A stretch of DNA of 45,914 nt, taken from positions 1 to 45,914 of the forward strand of contig JAFTQO010000005.1 of NCBI GenBank assembly GCA_017462735.1, given 5' to 3'. The translations under genes and the position numbers were made by a program. The notes beneath the pieces were generated by a model, which ran no database searches, was not told the DNA's origin, and was given only the letters and a program-made list of their open reading frames with translations. The DNA is from Clostridia bacterium. Its GTDB lineage: Bacteria; Bacillota; Clostridia; Christensenellales; Borkfalkiaceae. Shown piece by piece: positions 30,272 through 39,451 of the stretch; position 1 is the stretch's first letter; every line of letters starts with the position of its first letter.

Positions 30272-31552
30272 ATGGCAAATGCAGAATTTACCGATAAAGT
30301 GAAAATCGTCATCAAAGCGGGCGACGGCGGCGACGGGATGAACTCCTTCAAAGCCTTCAAAGGCAAGCCTGCTTGCGGCCCCGACGGCGGGGACGGAGGC
30401 AAGGGCGGCGACGTATATTTTGTCGGCGACAAGGATATGACCGACTTGTTTTCCTTCCGCTTTACCTCCAAGTTTTTTGCCGAAGACGGCGAAAGAGGGG
30501 GCTCTAACAAGTGTTTTGGTAGGGGGGGCAAGGATACCTTTATTAAGGTGCCTTTGGGTACCTTGGTGCGCGACGTGGAGACGGGCAGGCTGATTTGCGA
30601 CGTCTTTGAAGACGGCGAGACGGTTTTGGTAGCAAAGGGCGGCAACGGCGGTAAGGGAAACGTCCGCTTTACGACGGCAAGACGTCACGCCCCCAACTTT
30701 GCCCAAAAAGGGGAAAAGGTCAAGCCTCACGAGATTATTTTGGAGATGAAAGTCATAGCGGACGTTGGTTTGGTGGGCTTTCCCAACGTCGGGAAAAGCA
30801 CGTTGCTGTCTAAAATTTCGGCGGCAAAACCCAAGATTGCCAACTACCATTTCACCACCCTTTCTCCCAACCTCGGCGTGGTAAGATACTACGAAAAGTC
30901 CTTCGTGGCGGCGGATATCCCTGGCCTTATCGAGGGCGCGGCGCAGGGCGCAGGTTTAGGACACGATTTCTTACGCCATATCGAACGTACCCGTATGCTC
31001 TGTCACGTGGTCGATATTTCGGGTTGTGAAGGGCGCGACCCCATTGAAGATTTCCAAAAAATAAACGCCGAACTCAAAGAGTACAGCGAAGTGCTGGCAG
31101 GTCTTCCCCAAGTCGTCGTTTGCAATAAGTGCGACGTGTTTGGGGCAGAGGACAACCTCAAAGCCTTTAAGAAAAAGTACGGCAGAAAGTATAAGATTTT
31201 GCCTATTACGGCGGTGACGGGCGAGGGGACGAGAGAACTTATCGAAAAACTCTTGGAAGTGCTTGACACCCTGCCTCCCGTAGAACCTATCCGTCCCGAG
31301 GAAGAATTTACTTACGCGGGCGAAGGGGATTTGAATTTTGAGATTTTTCAAGACGAGGACGGCGTGTACGTGGTTGTCGGCGGGCTTGTGGATATGCTTT
31401 GCCGCAACGTAGTGCTTTCCAATCCCGATTCTATGCAGTATTTCCAAAAGGTTTTGCGCCTGCGCGGCGTCATTAAGGAACTGTCAAAAATGGGCTGTAA
31501 AGAGGGGGACACGGTGTCTATCGGCGACGTAGAATTTGATTTTGTGTTGTAG
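30272..31552 (+). CDS. obgE: Obg/CgtA GTPase
   Basis: 426 residues from ATG 30272 (the open frame extends upstream, but the family start MANAEFTDKVKI and ribosome binding site fix this one). Glycine-rich Obg domain (1-158: AGDGGDGMNSF, GPDGGDGGKGGDV, GGNGGKGN), G domain with GFPNVGKST, DIPGLIEGA, NKCD and TAVTGEG, and a C-terminal OCT domain (GEGDLNFEIFQDEDGVYVVVGG). It is an essential GTPase tied to 50S ribosome assembly and, in Bacillus, to stress and sporulation entry. yhbY, another 50S assembly factor, follows. Confidence 0.97.
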   Translation: MANAEFTDKVKIVIKAGDGGDGMNSFKAFKGKPACGPDGGDGGKGGDVYFVGDKDMTDLFSFRFTSKFFAEDGERGGSNKCFGRGGKDTFIKVPLGTLVRDVETGRLICDVFEDGETVLVAKGGNGGKGNVRFTTARRHAPNFAQKGEKVKPHEIILEMKVIADVGLVGFPNVGKSTLLSKISAAKPKIANYHFTTLSPNLGVVRYYEKSFVAADIPGLIEGAAQGAGLGHDFLRHIERTRMLCHVVDISGCEGRDPIEDFQKINAELKEYSEVLAGLPQVVVCNKCDVFGAEDNLKAFKKKYGRKYKILPITAVTGEGTRELIEKLLEVLDTLPPVEPIRPEEEFTYAGEGDLNFEIFQDEDGVYVVVGGLVDMLCRNVVLSNPDSMQYFQKVLRLRGVIKELSKMGCKEGDTVSIGDVEFDFVL

Positions 31553-31591
31553 GCTCCGCCTCGTCGCCGTTATCTAAAAAAGGAAATAAAA

Positions 31592-31900
31592 ATGATTACG
31601 AGAGATACGATTACCAGTAAACAAAGAAGTAAATTAAAATCCCTTGCCTCGACCATGCAACCTATCGGTCAAATCGGCAAAGGGGGCGTGACGGATAACC
31701 TTTTAAAAATGCTCTCCGACGCGTTGGAAGCAAGAGAACTTATCAAAATCAACATTTTGCCCAACAGCGAGGACGACGCCGTCAACTTGGCGGAAAATGT
31801 CGCGGATTTATTGGACGCTATCCCCGTTGCGGTAATTGGAAGAAAGGCGATTTTTTACCGCCGTTCTTCCCGCGAAAATTTTGCGCATTTAGAGGTTTAA
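31592..31900 (+). CDS. yhbY: YhbY-family RNA-binding protein (CRM domain)
   Basis: 102 residues, the whole being a CRM domain: TSKQRSKLKSLASTMQPIGQIGKGGVTDNLLKMLSDALEARELIKINIL, then VAVIGRKAIFYRRS. The GxxG loop (GKGG) for RNA contact is intact. YhbY binds pre-50S particles. The ribosome binding site is AAGGAAA, and co-transcription with obgE is likely (39-base gap). Confidence 0.94.
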   Translation: MITRDTITSKQRSKLKSLASTMQPIGQIGKGGVTDNLLKMLSDALEARELIKINILPNSEDDAVNLAENVADLLDAIPVAVIGRKAIFYRRSSRENFAHLEV

Positions 31901-31950
31901 AAGGCGGAAAATTGCGTTATATATAGACAAACGCTCAAAGCAGGTGAAAG

Positions 31951-32493
31951 ATGGAAGAAGAAGTAAAAGTGCCCGAAGAAGGGCAAGAAATCAAAGAAGA
32001 AAAGGCGCAAAAGCCCGAAAAGAAAAGCAAAAAAAGCCAGACGGAAGCCTTGAAAGAAGAAATCGCCGCGTTGCAGGCGGAAAAGGATGAGGTCGTCCGT
32101 AAGTGGTACGCTGTCACGGCAGAATACGAAAATTATCGTCGTCGTACGCAAAACCAATCGGCGCAGCGTTATAACGACGGTAGGAACGACGTAATCTCTG
32201 CACTCTTTCCCATCGGTGATAATTTAGAGCGCGCGCTCGCCTCTTGCAAGGACGAAAATACAAAGCAAGGGATCGATATGATTTTCAAGGCATTCCAAAA
32301 GGTATTGGAGGGAGAAGGGGTGGAAGTAATCGACCCCGTTGGACAACCTTTCGACGCAAGTCTTGCCGAAGCGATTATGGCTATGCCCGCAGAAGAGGGC
32401 GAAGAAAGCGGACTTGTCAAGCAAGTCTACGTAAAGGGCTATAAAAAGGGAGAGAAAGTATTGCGCTACGCCCAAGTCATCGTAACGCAATAA
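31951..32493 (+). CDS. grpE: GrpE, nucleotide exchange factor of DnaK
   Basis: 180 residues. An acidic/Lys-rich N-terminus and a long coiled coil (about 25-75) are followed by the GrpE signature region NYRRRTQNQSAQRYNDGRNDVISALFPIGDNLERAL and the C-terminal beta wing with GVEVIDPVGQPFDASLAEAIM and KGYKKGEKVLRYAQVIV. It releases ADP from DnaK. The usual hrcA gene does not precede it. A repeat element starts directly at its stop codon and separates it from dnaK. Confidence 0.96.
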   Translation: MEEEVKVPEEGQEIKEEKAQKPEKKSKKSQTEALKEEIAALQAEKDEVVRKWYAVTAEYENYRRRTQNQSAQRYNDGRNDVISALFPIGDNLERALASCKDENTKQGIDMIFKAFQKVLEGEGVEVIDPVGQPFDASLAEAIMAMPAEEGEESGLVKQVYVKGYKKGEKVLRYAQVIVTQ

Positions 32494-32677
32494 AAAACGT
32501 ATATGCGTCGCAATACGGTGTCGCGGTGCGCTTGCGTACTACTCGGTACGCGCGCTTACCGCTCCTTGTCTTGCTCGCATCTCCGTTTTTTACACATAAT
32601 ACGGTGTCGTGGTGCGCTTGCGTACTACTCGGTACGCGCGCTTACCGCTCCTTGTCTTGCTTGCATCTCCGCCTTTT
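32490..32677 (+). repeat. Intergenic repeat, family 2, with an 86-bp tandem duplication
   Basis: It starts at the grpE stop (AAAAAACGTATATGCG) and ends with the near-inverted CATCTCCGCCTTTTTT. Inside, a unit of about 74 bp occurs twice (32512-32585 and 32598-32671, period 86). Each unit has a hairpin GCGTAC-TACTCG-GTACGC extended by GCGC/GCGC. A related single element is at 39945-40067, also directly after a stop codon. The final T run could help end the grpE transcript. Confidence 0.75.
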
Positions 32678-32680
32678 TTG

Positions 32681-32696
32681 ATGCATAGCGCATAGT
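32681..32696 (+). repeat. Intergenic repeat, family 3, partial copy
   Basis: ATGCATAGCGCATAGT is identical to 39334-39349. The following AT-rich bases are also loosely similar, but the TGCA-rich right end seen at 39379-39411 is missing here. Confidence 0.65.
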
Positions 32697-32723
32697 GAAG
32701 GAAAAATTAAAATAAGTCCGCAT

Positions 32724-32759
32724 AAAACGCAGTATGGCGTGTACTGCGTTTTCTTTTTT
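32724..32759 (+). terminator. Terminator between grpE and dnaK
   Basis: Arms AAAACGCAGTA and TACTGCGTTTT with a 7-base loop and a T-rich tail. It makes read-through from grpE into dnaK unlikely. Confidence 0.88.
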
Positions 32760-32847
32760 TAAAGAGTCAAAGAAAAATAAAAATTTTTGCGTTTTTTGTT
32801 TAAATGCGGTTTTAGACGTTTACATATAAACTGAAAATTAAAAGCAA

Positions 32848-32863
32848 GCCGCGTTCTCGCGGC
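32848..32863 (+). promoter_or_regulatory. Hairpin just before the dnaK ribosome binding site
   Basis: GCCGCG-TTCT-CGCGGC lies 4 bases upstream of the ribosome binding site AAAAGGAG. It may affect mRNA stability or translation. No CIRCE element (TTAGCACTC-N9-GAGTGCTAA) is visible in 32494-32879, and no clear -35/-10 pair was found. Confidence 0.55.
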
Positions 32864-32879
32864 GAAAAGGAGAAAAATT

Positions 32880-34685
32880 ATGGCAGGAAAAGTTATCGGT
32901 ATCGACCTTGGCACGACCAACTCGTGCGTGGCGGTTATGGAAGGCGGCGAGCCCGTCGTTATCACGAACGCTGAGGGCGCAAGAACGACCCCCTCCGTCG
33001 TATCTTTCCAAAAGGACGGCAGCCGTGTCGTAGGGCAAGTGGCTAAGCGTCAAGCGGTGGCTAACCCCGACAAAACGGTTATTTCTATCAAGAGACATAT
33101 GGGTAGCGACTATAAAGTTACCATCGACGACAAGGGGTATTCCCCCCAAGAAATCTCTGCAATGACCCTTGCAAAACTTAAAGCGGACGCAGAGGCATAT
33201 CTTGGTCAAAAGGTTACGGAGGCGGTTATTACCTGTCCCGCGTACTTCTCGGATAGCCAACGTCAAGCGACGAAAGACGCAGGTAAAATTGCAGGGCTCA
33301 ACGTCCTTCGTATCATCAACGAACCTACGGCGGCGGCGCTTGCATACGGTCTTGACAAAGACAAGGGCGGCAAGGTTATGATTTACGACCTTGGCGGCGG
33401 TACCTTCGACGTCTCTATTTTGGAGATTTCTGACGGCGTATTTGAAGTTTTGGCTACCAACGGCGACACCAAACTCGGCGGCGACGACTGGGATAATAAG
33501 ATTATCGAATATTTGGTAGACGAATTCAAGAAAGACAAGGGCATTGACCTTTCCAAAGATAAGATGGCAATGCAACGTCTTAAAGAAGCGGCGGAAAAGG
33601 CAAAGATCGAACTTTCCGGTATGGCTTCCACCAACGTTAACCTTCCCTTTATTTCCATGAGCGCGGACGGTCCTCAACACCTTGACGTGACCATCACCAA
33701 GCAAAAATTCGAGGCGATGAGTGCAGACTTGCTCGCTCGTACGGTAGGTCCTATGAAAGCGGCGATGAAAGACGCAGGGCTTTCGTATAGCGATATCGAC
33801 AAGGTCATCTTGGTCGGCGGCTCGACCCGTATGCCCGCAGTAGTGGAAAAGGTACGCGAAGTGACGGGTAAAGAGCCTTTCAAAGGCATCAACCCTGACG
33901 AATGCGTGGCTATCGGTGCGGCGGTACAAGGCGGCGTTTTGACGGGCGAAGTTAAAGACGTGCTCCTTCTTGACGTTACCCCTCTTTCCTTGGGTATCGA
34001 GACCCTGGGTGGGGTATTTACGAGAATTATCGAAAGAAATACGACCATCCCCGCGAAGAAAAGCCAAGTCTTCTCGACGGCGGCTGACAACCAAACGAGC
34101 GTGGGTATCCACGTCTTGCAAGGGGAAAGAGAATTCTGCAAAGACAACAAAACTTTGGGCAACTTTATGCTGAACGGCATTGCACCCGCTCCCCGTGGCA
34201 TTCCGCAAATCGAAGTTACCTTTGATATCGACGCCAACGGTATCGTGCACGTAACGGCACAAGACAAGGGTACGGGCAAATCGACGGATATCACCATTAC
34301 CTCTTCGACCAACCTTAGTGAAGAAGAAATCGAAAAGGCGGTAAAAGAAGCAGAGCAATTTGCCGAAGAAGACAAGAAACGTAAAGAAAAAGTCGACAAC
34401 AGAAACAAACTCGACGGGATGATCTTCTCCGTAGAGCAAACGATGAAAGAAGCGGGCGACAAACTCGGCGAAGAAGATAAGAAGACGTTGCAAGACGCTG
34501 TCGACGCGGCTAAGAAAGAACTGGAAAGCGAAGACGACGACCGTATCAAAGCAGGCTACGACAATCTTATGAACGCCGTGCAACCCGTCTTTGCAAAGAT
34601 GTATCAAGCGGCTGGTGCGGCGGCAGGAGCAGACGGCGCTGACGCAGGCAACGCGGGCGACGGCGATACGGAATTCCATCAGTAA
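32880..34685 (+). CDS. dnaK: Chaperone DnaK (Hsp70)
   Basis: 601 residues, near the 605-615 usual for Clostridia. ATPase domain motifs: [64 protein letters not shown] and [13 protein letters not shown]. The substrate-binding domain ([27 protein letters not shown]) and helical lid follow, ending in a Gly/Ala/Asp tail. It folds and protects client proteins with DnaJ and GrpE. It is separated from grpE by repeats and a terminator, so it must have its own promoter. dnaJ follows after a hairpin. Confidence 0.98.
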   Translation: MAGKVIGIDLGTTNSCVAVMEGGEPVVITNAEGARTTPSVVSFQKDGSRVVGQVAKRQAVANPDKTVISIKRHMGSDYKVTIDDKGYSPQEISAMTLAKLKADAEAYLGQKVTEAVITCPAYFSDSQRQATKDAGKIAGLNVLRIINEPTAAALAYGLDKDKGGKVMIYDLGGGTFDVSILEISDGVFEVLATNGDTKLGGDDWDNKIIEYLVDEFKKDKGIDLSKDKMAMQRLKEAAEKAKIELSGMASTNVNLPFISMSADGPQHLDVTITKQKFEAMSADLLARTVGPMKAAMKDAGLSYSDIDKVILVGGSTRMPAVVEKVREVTGKEPFKGINPDECVAIGAAVQGGVLTGEVKDVLLLDVTPLSLGIETLGGVFTRIIERNTTIPAKKSQVFSTAADNQTSVGIHVLQGEREFCKDNKTLGNFMLNGIAPAPRGIPQIEVTFDIDANGIVHVTAQDKGTGKSTDITITSSTNLSEEEIEKAVKEAEQFAEEDKKRKEKVDNRNKLDGMIFSVEQTMKEAGDKLGEEDKKTLQDAVDAAKKELESEDDDRIKAGYDNLMNAVQPVFAKMYQAAGAAAGADGADAGNAGDGDTEFHQ

Positions 34686-34699
34686 TAATTAAAACGTAA

Positions 34700-34725
34700 T
34701 CGGGTTTGGCATATGCCAAGCCCGA
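34700..34725 (+). promoter_or_regulatory. Strong hairpin between dnaK and dnaJ
   Basis: TCGGGTTTGGCA pairs with TGCCAAGCCCGA (one G-T pair) around a 2-base loop. No T run follows, so it is more likely an mRNA processing or stabilising element than a terminator. Confidence 0.75.
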
Positions 34726-34747
34726 AAGGCGTATAAAGGCAGTAACT

Positions 34748-35890
34748 ATGGCAGATAAGAAAAACTATTACGAAATCCTCGGCGTTGATAAAAAAGCGAC
34801 GGCGGACGAAATAAAATCGGCGTACCGAAAACTCGCGATGAAATACCACCCTGACAGAAATCAGGGCAATGCGGAGGCAGCGGAAAAATTTAAAGAAATC
34901 AACGAGGCGCACGAGACTTTGAGCGATCAGCAAAAGCGCGCGGCGTACGACTATGAACTCGAACATCCCGGTATGGGCGGTATGGGCGGCGGCTTCGGCG
35001 GCTTTGAAGGTGGCTTTGGCGATTTTGGCGATATTTTCAGTAGCATTTTCGGCGGTGGCTTCGGTGGCGGGGCTAGGGCGCAACGCTCGGCAGTCGGCGA
35101 GGATATCCAAAGAATTATGACCCTGTCCTTTATGGATGCGGCAAAGGGCTGTACCAAGACTTTTGCGTATACGAGAAACGAGCCGTGCGCAAAATGCGAC
35201 GGCACGGGCGCAAAAGACGGTACGGCGTTCTCCTCTTGTAACCGTTGCGGCGGAAAAGGGGTAGTGCAAACGGTACGCAATACGATGTTCGGGCGGACGA
35301 TCCAACAAAGCGTATGCCCCGATTGCGCAGGGCAAGGCAAAATCATTAAAGAAAAATGTCCCGATTGTAAAGGCAAGGGCACGCAGAAAAAGGATACGGA
35401 AATTACCATCAATATCCCTGCTGGCGTAGACAAGGGCAGTTACATCAAAAAACGCGGCTTTGGTCAGGCGGTGCAGGGTGGCGAGCCTGGAGATTTGTTA
35501 ATCTCTTTCCGTATCGAGCCGCATAGGATCTTCAAGCGCGAGGGGTTTGATTTGTTTGTAGAACTCCCCATTTCCTACAAGACGGCGGCGCTCGGCGGTA
35601 CGGTCAAAGTGCCTACTTTGGACGATACCTTTGATTTCAACGTGCCGGAGGGCACGCAGACGGGCGCGACGTTCACCTTCCGCGGCAAGGGTATCAAGTC
35701 GGCGAGAAACGGCGTGGGAAATCTCGTCGTGAGGGTGCTGGTGGAAGTCCCGACCAAACTTTCAAAAGAACAGCGCAAAATTATCGAGAGTATGGACGGC
35801 GGGTTGGATTTGAAGCAATGCGAGCGGATGAAAAAATACGCGGACAACGTCGAAAGTTTGTACGGCGATAAGCCTTACACGAAAGCGTAA
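34748..35890 (+). CDS. dnaJ: Co-chaperone DnaJ (Hsp40, type I)
   Basis: 380 residues from ATG 34748 (an earlier in-frame ATG lies in the hairpin region and lacks a ribosome binding site). J domain with HPD at 34-36. Gly/Phe-rich linker (about 75-115). Four zinc-finger repeats [24 protein letters not shown] and CPDCKGKG. C-terminal substrate domains ([31 protein letters not shown]). It delivers substrates to DnaK and triggers ATP hydrolysis. A terminator follows. Confidence 0.97.
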   Translation: MADKKNYYEILGVDKKATADEIKSAYRKLAMKYHPDRNQGNAEAAEKFKEINEAHETLSDQQKRAAYDYELEHPGMGGMGGGFGGFEGGFGDFGDIFSSIFGGGFGGGARAQRSAVGEDIQRIMTLSFMDAAKGCTKTFAYTRNEPCAKCDGTGAKDGTAFSSCNRCGGKGVVQTVRNTMFGRTIQQSVCPDCAGQGKIIKEKCPDCKGKGTQKKDTEITINIPAGVDKGSYIKKRGFGQAVQGGEPGDLLISFRIEPHRIFKREGFDLFVELPISYKTAALGGTVKVPTLDDTFDFNVPEGTQTGATFTFRGKGIKSARNGVGNLVVRVLVEVPTKLSKEQRKIIESMDGGLDLKQCERMKKYADNVESLYGDKPYTKA

Positions 35891-35903
35891 AAACGATAAA
35901 AAG

Positions 35904-35930
35904 AAAAGGTGGCTATTAGCCGCCTTTTTT
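35904..35930 (+). terminator. Terminator of dnaK-dnaJ
   Basis: Arms GGTGGCT and AGCCGCC (one G-T pair) with an ATT loop, an A run before and TTTTTT after. Confidence 0.85.
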
Positions 35931-35964
35931 GTGTGAAAATAGGGGTTGAAATTGTGCAAAAGGG

Positions 35965-35993
35965 TTGAAAAAATTTTGTATAGATGCTATAAT
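35965..35993 (+). promoter_or_regulatory. Promoter of the prmA-rsmE-mtaB-HIT operon
   Basis: TTGAAA (35965-35970), 17 bases, TATAAT (35988-35993). The transcript starts about 10 bases before ATG 36010, leaving room only for the ribosome binding site GAGGT. Confidence 0.85.
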
Positions 35994-36009
35994 AACCAAA
36001 GAGGTAGTT

Positions 36010-36960
36010 ATGAAATATATAGAACTTACGATACATACGACGGGCGAGGCGAGCGAGATTATCGCCGATATTATGTGGGGATATACCGATTTTGGCGTGA
36101 CAATCTGCGATGCGGCAGATATTATTTCCTTGCAAAAAGGGGTAGGCGGCGCTTATTGGGACTATATCGACGAAAGCGTGACGGAGAGCGCGCCCACCGA
36201 CGTGCTGGTTAAGTGTTATTTAGAAAAGGACAGCGCACAAGAGACGACGAAAAGCATTTTGGCGGATATCGAAAACGCGAAAGAAATGTCGGGCGGTTGT
36301 ATCCCGTTCGGTACGCTGGAAGATACCAAGCGTGAAGTGGACGGGGACGATTGGATTGAGGTCTGGAAAAAGCATTTCCGTCCTATACACCTTGGCAAAA
36401 TCGTCGTCGTGCCGGAGTGGATTGACTACACCCCGCAAGAGGACGAAAGGATAGTGCTCTTAGACTCCAATATGGCGTTTGGTACGGGCGAACACGAAAC
36501 GACTTCTTCGTGCGTAGAACTCATGCAAGATTATTTGCGTCCCGACAGCGTCTGTATCGACGTCGGTTGCGGCAGCGGTATCTTGGGAATTTCGGCTTTG
36601 AAATTGGGCGCAAAAAAGGCGTACCTTACCGATATCGACGAGATTGCGGTAACCTCTTCCTTGCACAACGCCGCCCTCAACGGCGTGGCGGGAAACGCCG
36701 TGGTCGCCCATAGCAATCTTTTGGACGATACGGATATCCAAGGGGATATCGTACTTGCCAACATCACGGGCGAAATCCTCGTTTTATTGGCGCCGTCTAT
36801 GCCCAAAAACCTCAAAAAGACGGGTGTGCTTATCCTTAGCGGTATCATTGAAAGCCGTTTGCAAATGGTCAAAGAGGCTTACGAAAAGGTGGGGCTGGAA
36901 GTAATAAGAGAAAGACAAAAGGGCGAGTGGTTTGCGCTCGTGTTAAGACATAGACCGTAA
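36010..36960 (+). CDS. prmA: Ribosomal protein L11 methyltransferase
   Basis: 316 residues from ATG 36010. An N-terminal L11-recognition domain is followed by the SAM-binding domain: DSNMAFGTGEHETTSSCVELMQ, IDVGCGSGILGISALKLGAKKAYLTDID and VLANITGEILVLLAPS (NxxG catalytic-site region), the hallmark order of PrmA. It methylates ribosomal protein L11. The first gene of an operon with rsmE, mtaB and a HIT protein, an arrangement common in Clostridia after dnaK-dnaJ. Confidence 0.95.
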   Translation: MKYIELTIHTTGEASEIIADIMWGYTDFGVTICDAADIISLQKGVGGAYWDYIDESVTESAPTDVLVKCYLEKDSAQETTKSILADIENAKEMSGGCIPFGTLEDTKREVDGDDWIEVWKKHFRPIHLGKIVVVPEWIDYTPQEDERIVLLDSNMAFGTGEHETTSSCVELMQDYLRPDSVCIDVGCGSGILGISALKLGAKKAYLTDIDEIAVTSSLHNAALNGVAGNAVVAHSNLLDDTDIQGDIVLANITGEILVLLAPSMPKNLKKTGVLILSGIIESRLQMVKEAYEKVGLEVIRERQKGEWFALVLRHRP

Positions 36961-36982
36961 AAAAGTGTAAAAAGGGGCTACC

Positions 36983-37711
36983 GTGGCTACGTTGAAGAGA
37001 TTTTTTGTGGAAAATATAGGGGAGACTTGTATCCTTCAAGGCGAAGAGTTTGAGCACGCGAAAAACGTGCTCCGTCTTGGCGTGGGAGACGAAGTGGAAC
37101 TTTTGGACAACAGCGGCAAAAAGTACGTCGCCGTCATTTGTGAGGTGCAAAAGCGACAAATGACCCTCAACGTCTTATCGGTGGCAGACGGGGACAAGGA
37201 GGCAAAGACGGCGGTTGCGCTTGCCTTCGGGTATCTCAAAAACGCTGACAAAAACGAATTTATCGTCCAAAAAGGGGTGGAACTCGGCGTACAAAAATTA
37301 ATCGCTTTTTCCTCTAACTTTTCGTCGGCGTATATGAGCGAAAATAAGTTGGAGCGGCTCAACAAGGTCTCCAAAGAAAGCGCAAAACAATGTCTGCGGG
37401 ATAGGTATCCCGCCGTGGAATATGCAGACAGTCTTGCAAAAACGCTGGATGAGTTGAGCGAGTATGAAAACAAGTTGTTTGCTTGCGAGTTTGCGGAAAG
37501 TAGCGAAGCGGATATTGCCGCATTGCAAGGCTCGACGGCAATCGTCATAGGCAGCGAGGGCGGTTTTTCTAGAGAAGAGGCGGAGATGGCAGAAGAGAAA
37601 GGCTTTGCGCTCGTGTCCTTAGGGAAACGCATTTTGCGCGCAGAAACAGCCGCCGTGGCGCTCACTTCCGTCGTGATGTTTTCTTTGGGCGAATTGGGGG
37701 ATAGAGGATGA
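36983..37711 (+). CDS. rsmE: 16S rRNA m3U1498 methyltransferase RsmE
   Basis: 242 residues starting at GTG 36983. N-terminal PUA-like domain (LKRFFVENIGETCILQGEEFEHAKNVLRLGVGDEVELLD) and a C-terminal SPOUT knot with IVIGSEGGFSREEAEMAEEKGFALVSLGKRILRAETAAVAL. This is the family signature that forms the SAM pocket. It modifies U1498 near the decoding centre. It overlaps mtaB by 4 bases (ATGA). Confidence 0.95.
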   Translation: MATLKRFFVENIGETCILQGEEFEHAKNVLRLGVGDEVELLDNSGKKYVAVICEVQKRQMTLNVLSVADGDKEAKTAVALAFGYLKNADKNEFIVQKGVELGVQKLIAFSSNFSSAYMSENKLERLNKVSKESAKQCLRDRYPAVEYADSLAKTLDELSEYENKLFACEFAESSEADIAALQGSTAIVIGSEGGFSREEAEMAEEKGFALVSLGKRILRAETAAVALTSVVMFSLGELGDRG

Positions 37712-38964
37712 AAGCGGTTGTGTATACCCTCGGTTGTAAAGTCAACGACGTGGAAAGCGGGTCGCTGATTACAGGCTTAGAAGAGATGGGGTACGAGGTA
37801 ACAAGAGAACTTGCCCCTGCCGATCTTGTCATCGTCAACACCTGCGCCGTTACCGCAGAGGCAGAAAGGAAAAGTCGGCAACTTGTCGGGCGTGCGTGTA
37901 AGATTGCCCCCGAGGCAAAAGTCATCGTCTGCGGTTGCGCTTCGCAAAAAACTCCGCGAGCGTTTTTAGAGAAAAACGAGGGCGTAGTTTTGGTGACGGG
38001 CGCGCAAGCAAAGGGGAAGATTTTAGAGGCAATCGCGCGAGGCTTAGCGGATCGAAAAATGGCAATCGAAGAGGCAAAATCGGGCGTATACGAGGACATG
38101 CCCTTGCCAAAATGCTCAAAAACGCGGGATTTTGTTAAAATTCAAGACGGTTGCAATCGGTTTTGCTCCTATTGTATTATCCCCTATCTTCGCGGTAGAA
38201 GCCGTAGTAGGGATATGGACGAGATTGTTGCCGAGGTAAAGAATGGGACGGCGAAAGAGGTCGTTTTGACGGGGATTGACGTGTCGGCGTACCGCGACGA
38301 AAAGGGCAGAGATTTTTCGCGACTGCTTACCGCGCTCAAAGACGTGGACAAGCGTATTCGTATTGGGTCGATGGAGGTAAGCCTTATCGCCGACGAGTTT
38401 TTGTCGGCGGCAAAAGGGATGAAAAATTTTGCGCCCCATTTCCACTTGTCTTTGCAAAGCGGTAGCGATAAGGTGCTGAAAAGTATGAATAGGCACTATA
38501 CGCGTGCGGAGTATTTGTCGGCGTGCCAAAAGATATACGCCGCTTTTGAAAAAGCCTCGATTACGACGGATATTATCGTCGGTTTCCCCACGGAAGAGGA
38601 AGAAGATTTTTTAGACAGCGTGCGTATAGTAGAAGAGGCGGGCTTTGCCCAAATCCACGCTTTTCCCTATTCTCCAAGAGAGGGTACGGTTGCCTATAAA
38701 AAATATAAGGAACTGCCCAATGCCGTCAAAAAGGCGAGAGTGGAAAAAATCCTTGCCGTAGGCAAATCGCAAAAGGAAAAATATTTGCAAAAGTACGTGG
38801 GGCGGGTTTTGGAGATGATTCCTGAAAGGTTCGACGGCAAGTTTACGGACGGATACAGCGAAAATTACATCAGGCTGTACTTACCCGAAGAGGTAGGCAA
38901 AGAACCGTTAAAAGTGCGCGCGATTGCGCTCTTTGAAGACGGCTTACAAGTAGAAAAAGTATAA
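37708..38964 (+). CDS. mtaB: tRNA t6A37 methylthiotransferase MtaB
   Basis: 418 residues. N-terminal UPF0004 domain with cluster cysteines C10 (YTLGCKVN), C46 (VNTCAVT) and C75/C77 (VIVCGCAS). Radical-SAM motif CNRFCSYC (C149, C153, C156). C-terminal TRAM-like region. The TLGCKVN start and the GCASQ motif match MtaB (YqeV) rather than MiaB or RimO. It converts t6A37 to ms2t6A37, so it acts on the product of the TsaE/TsaB pathway also encoded in this window. Confidence 0.94.
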   Translation: MKAVVYTLGCKVNDVESGSLITGLEEMGYEVTRELAPADLVIVNTCAVTAEAERKSRQLVGRACKIAPEAKVIVCGCASQKTPRAFLEKNEGVVLVTGAQAKGKILEAIARGLADRKMAIEEAKSGVYEDMPLPKCSKTRDFVKIQDGCNRFCSYCIIPYLRGRSRSRDMDEIVAEVKNGTAKEVVLTGIDVSAYRDEKGRDFSRLLTALKDVDKRIRIGSMEVSLIADEFLSAAKGMKNFAPHFHLSLQSGSDKVLKSMNRHYTRAEYLSACQKIYAAFEKASITTDIIVGFPTEEEEDFLDSVRIVEEAGFAQIHAFPYSPREGTVAYKKYKELPNAVKKARVEKILAVGKSQKEKYLQKYVGRVLEMIPERFDGKFTDGYSENYIRLYLPEEVGKEPLKVRAIALFEDGLQVEKV

Positions 38965-38975
38965 GGAGAAAAGTG

Positions 38976-39311
38976 ATGGAAAATTGTATTTTTTGTAAGA
39001 TTATCAAAGGGGATATTCCCTCTAAAAGGGTGTACGAAGACGAGGAAATGATCATCATTCACGACGTCGCGCCCAAGGCAAAATTGCATTATCTTTGCAT
39101 CCCCAAGACGCATTTTGCGCTGCTGAAAGAGATGGACGACGAAAGGGCGGCAATCGTGGCGAGATGTCTCCAAAAAGTTTCTTCATTAGAAGAAACTTTG
39201 GGTTTGGGGGAAGGCTACCGCGTCATCATCAACCAAGGCAAAAACGGCGGTCAAACGGTGCATCATCTGCATATCCACTTGCTTGGCGGCGAAGAACTTG
39301 GAGATTTCTAA
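38976..39311 (+). CDS. HIT family protein (histidine triad hydrolase)
   Basis: 111 residues from ATG 38976, 7 bases after AAGGAG (a GTG one codon earlier is possible). CIFCKIIKGDIPSKRVYEDEEMIIIHDVAPKAKLHYLCIPK is the normal start with two zinc-type Cys. The triad HHLHIHLLGG lies near the end. Members hydrolyse AMP-lysine-like or dinucleotide substrates (Hint type). It is the last gene of the prmA operon, with no clear terminator after it. Confidence 0.94.
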   Translation: MENCIFCKIIKGDIPSKRVYEDEEMIIIHDVAPKAKLHYLCIPKTHFALLKEMDDERAAIVARCLQKVSSLEETLGLGEGYRVIINQGKNGGQTVHHLHIHLLGGEELGDF

Positions 39312-39331
39312 AAAGACGGATATACTTTGTT

Positions 39332-39411
39332 TAATGCATAGCGCATAGTAGCGGTAAGAATAAAAAATAATTCCACAATTATGCACTTTGCATTTTGCAT
39401 GATGCACTAAC
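39332..39411 (+). repeat. Intergenic repeat, family 3, fuller copy
   Basis: It starts TTAATGCATAGCGCATAGT and ends with several TGCA steps (TATGCACTTTGCATTTTGCA) and GATGCACTAA. The ends TTAATGCAT and ATGCACTAA are roughly inverted. It shares 16 identical bases with 32681-32696. It has no coding capacity. Confidence 0.6.
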
Positions 39412-39451
39412 AAAACAGGATTGTTTAAAAACAAAAAATTTGGTCAATACT

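Noticed and set aside
32512-32671. CRISPR-like array from the repeated 74-bp unit
   Set aside because: Only two long units with a 12-bp gap, no spacers and no cas genes; it is a tandem duplication in an intergenic repeat.
32838-34679. 613-codon open frame on the minus strand opposite dnaK
   Set aside because: It mirrors a highly conserved gene, has a low-complexity Arg/Phe/His/Val-rich translation and no ribosome binding site; it is a codon-bias shadow.
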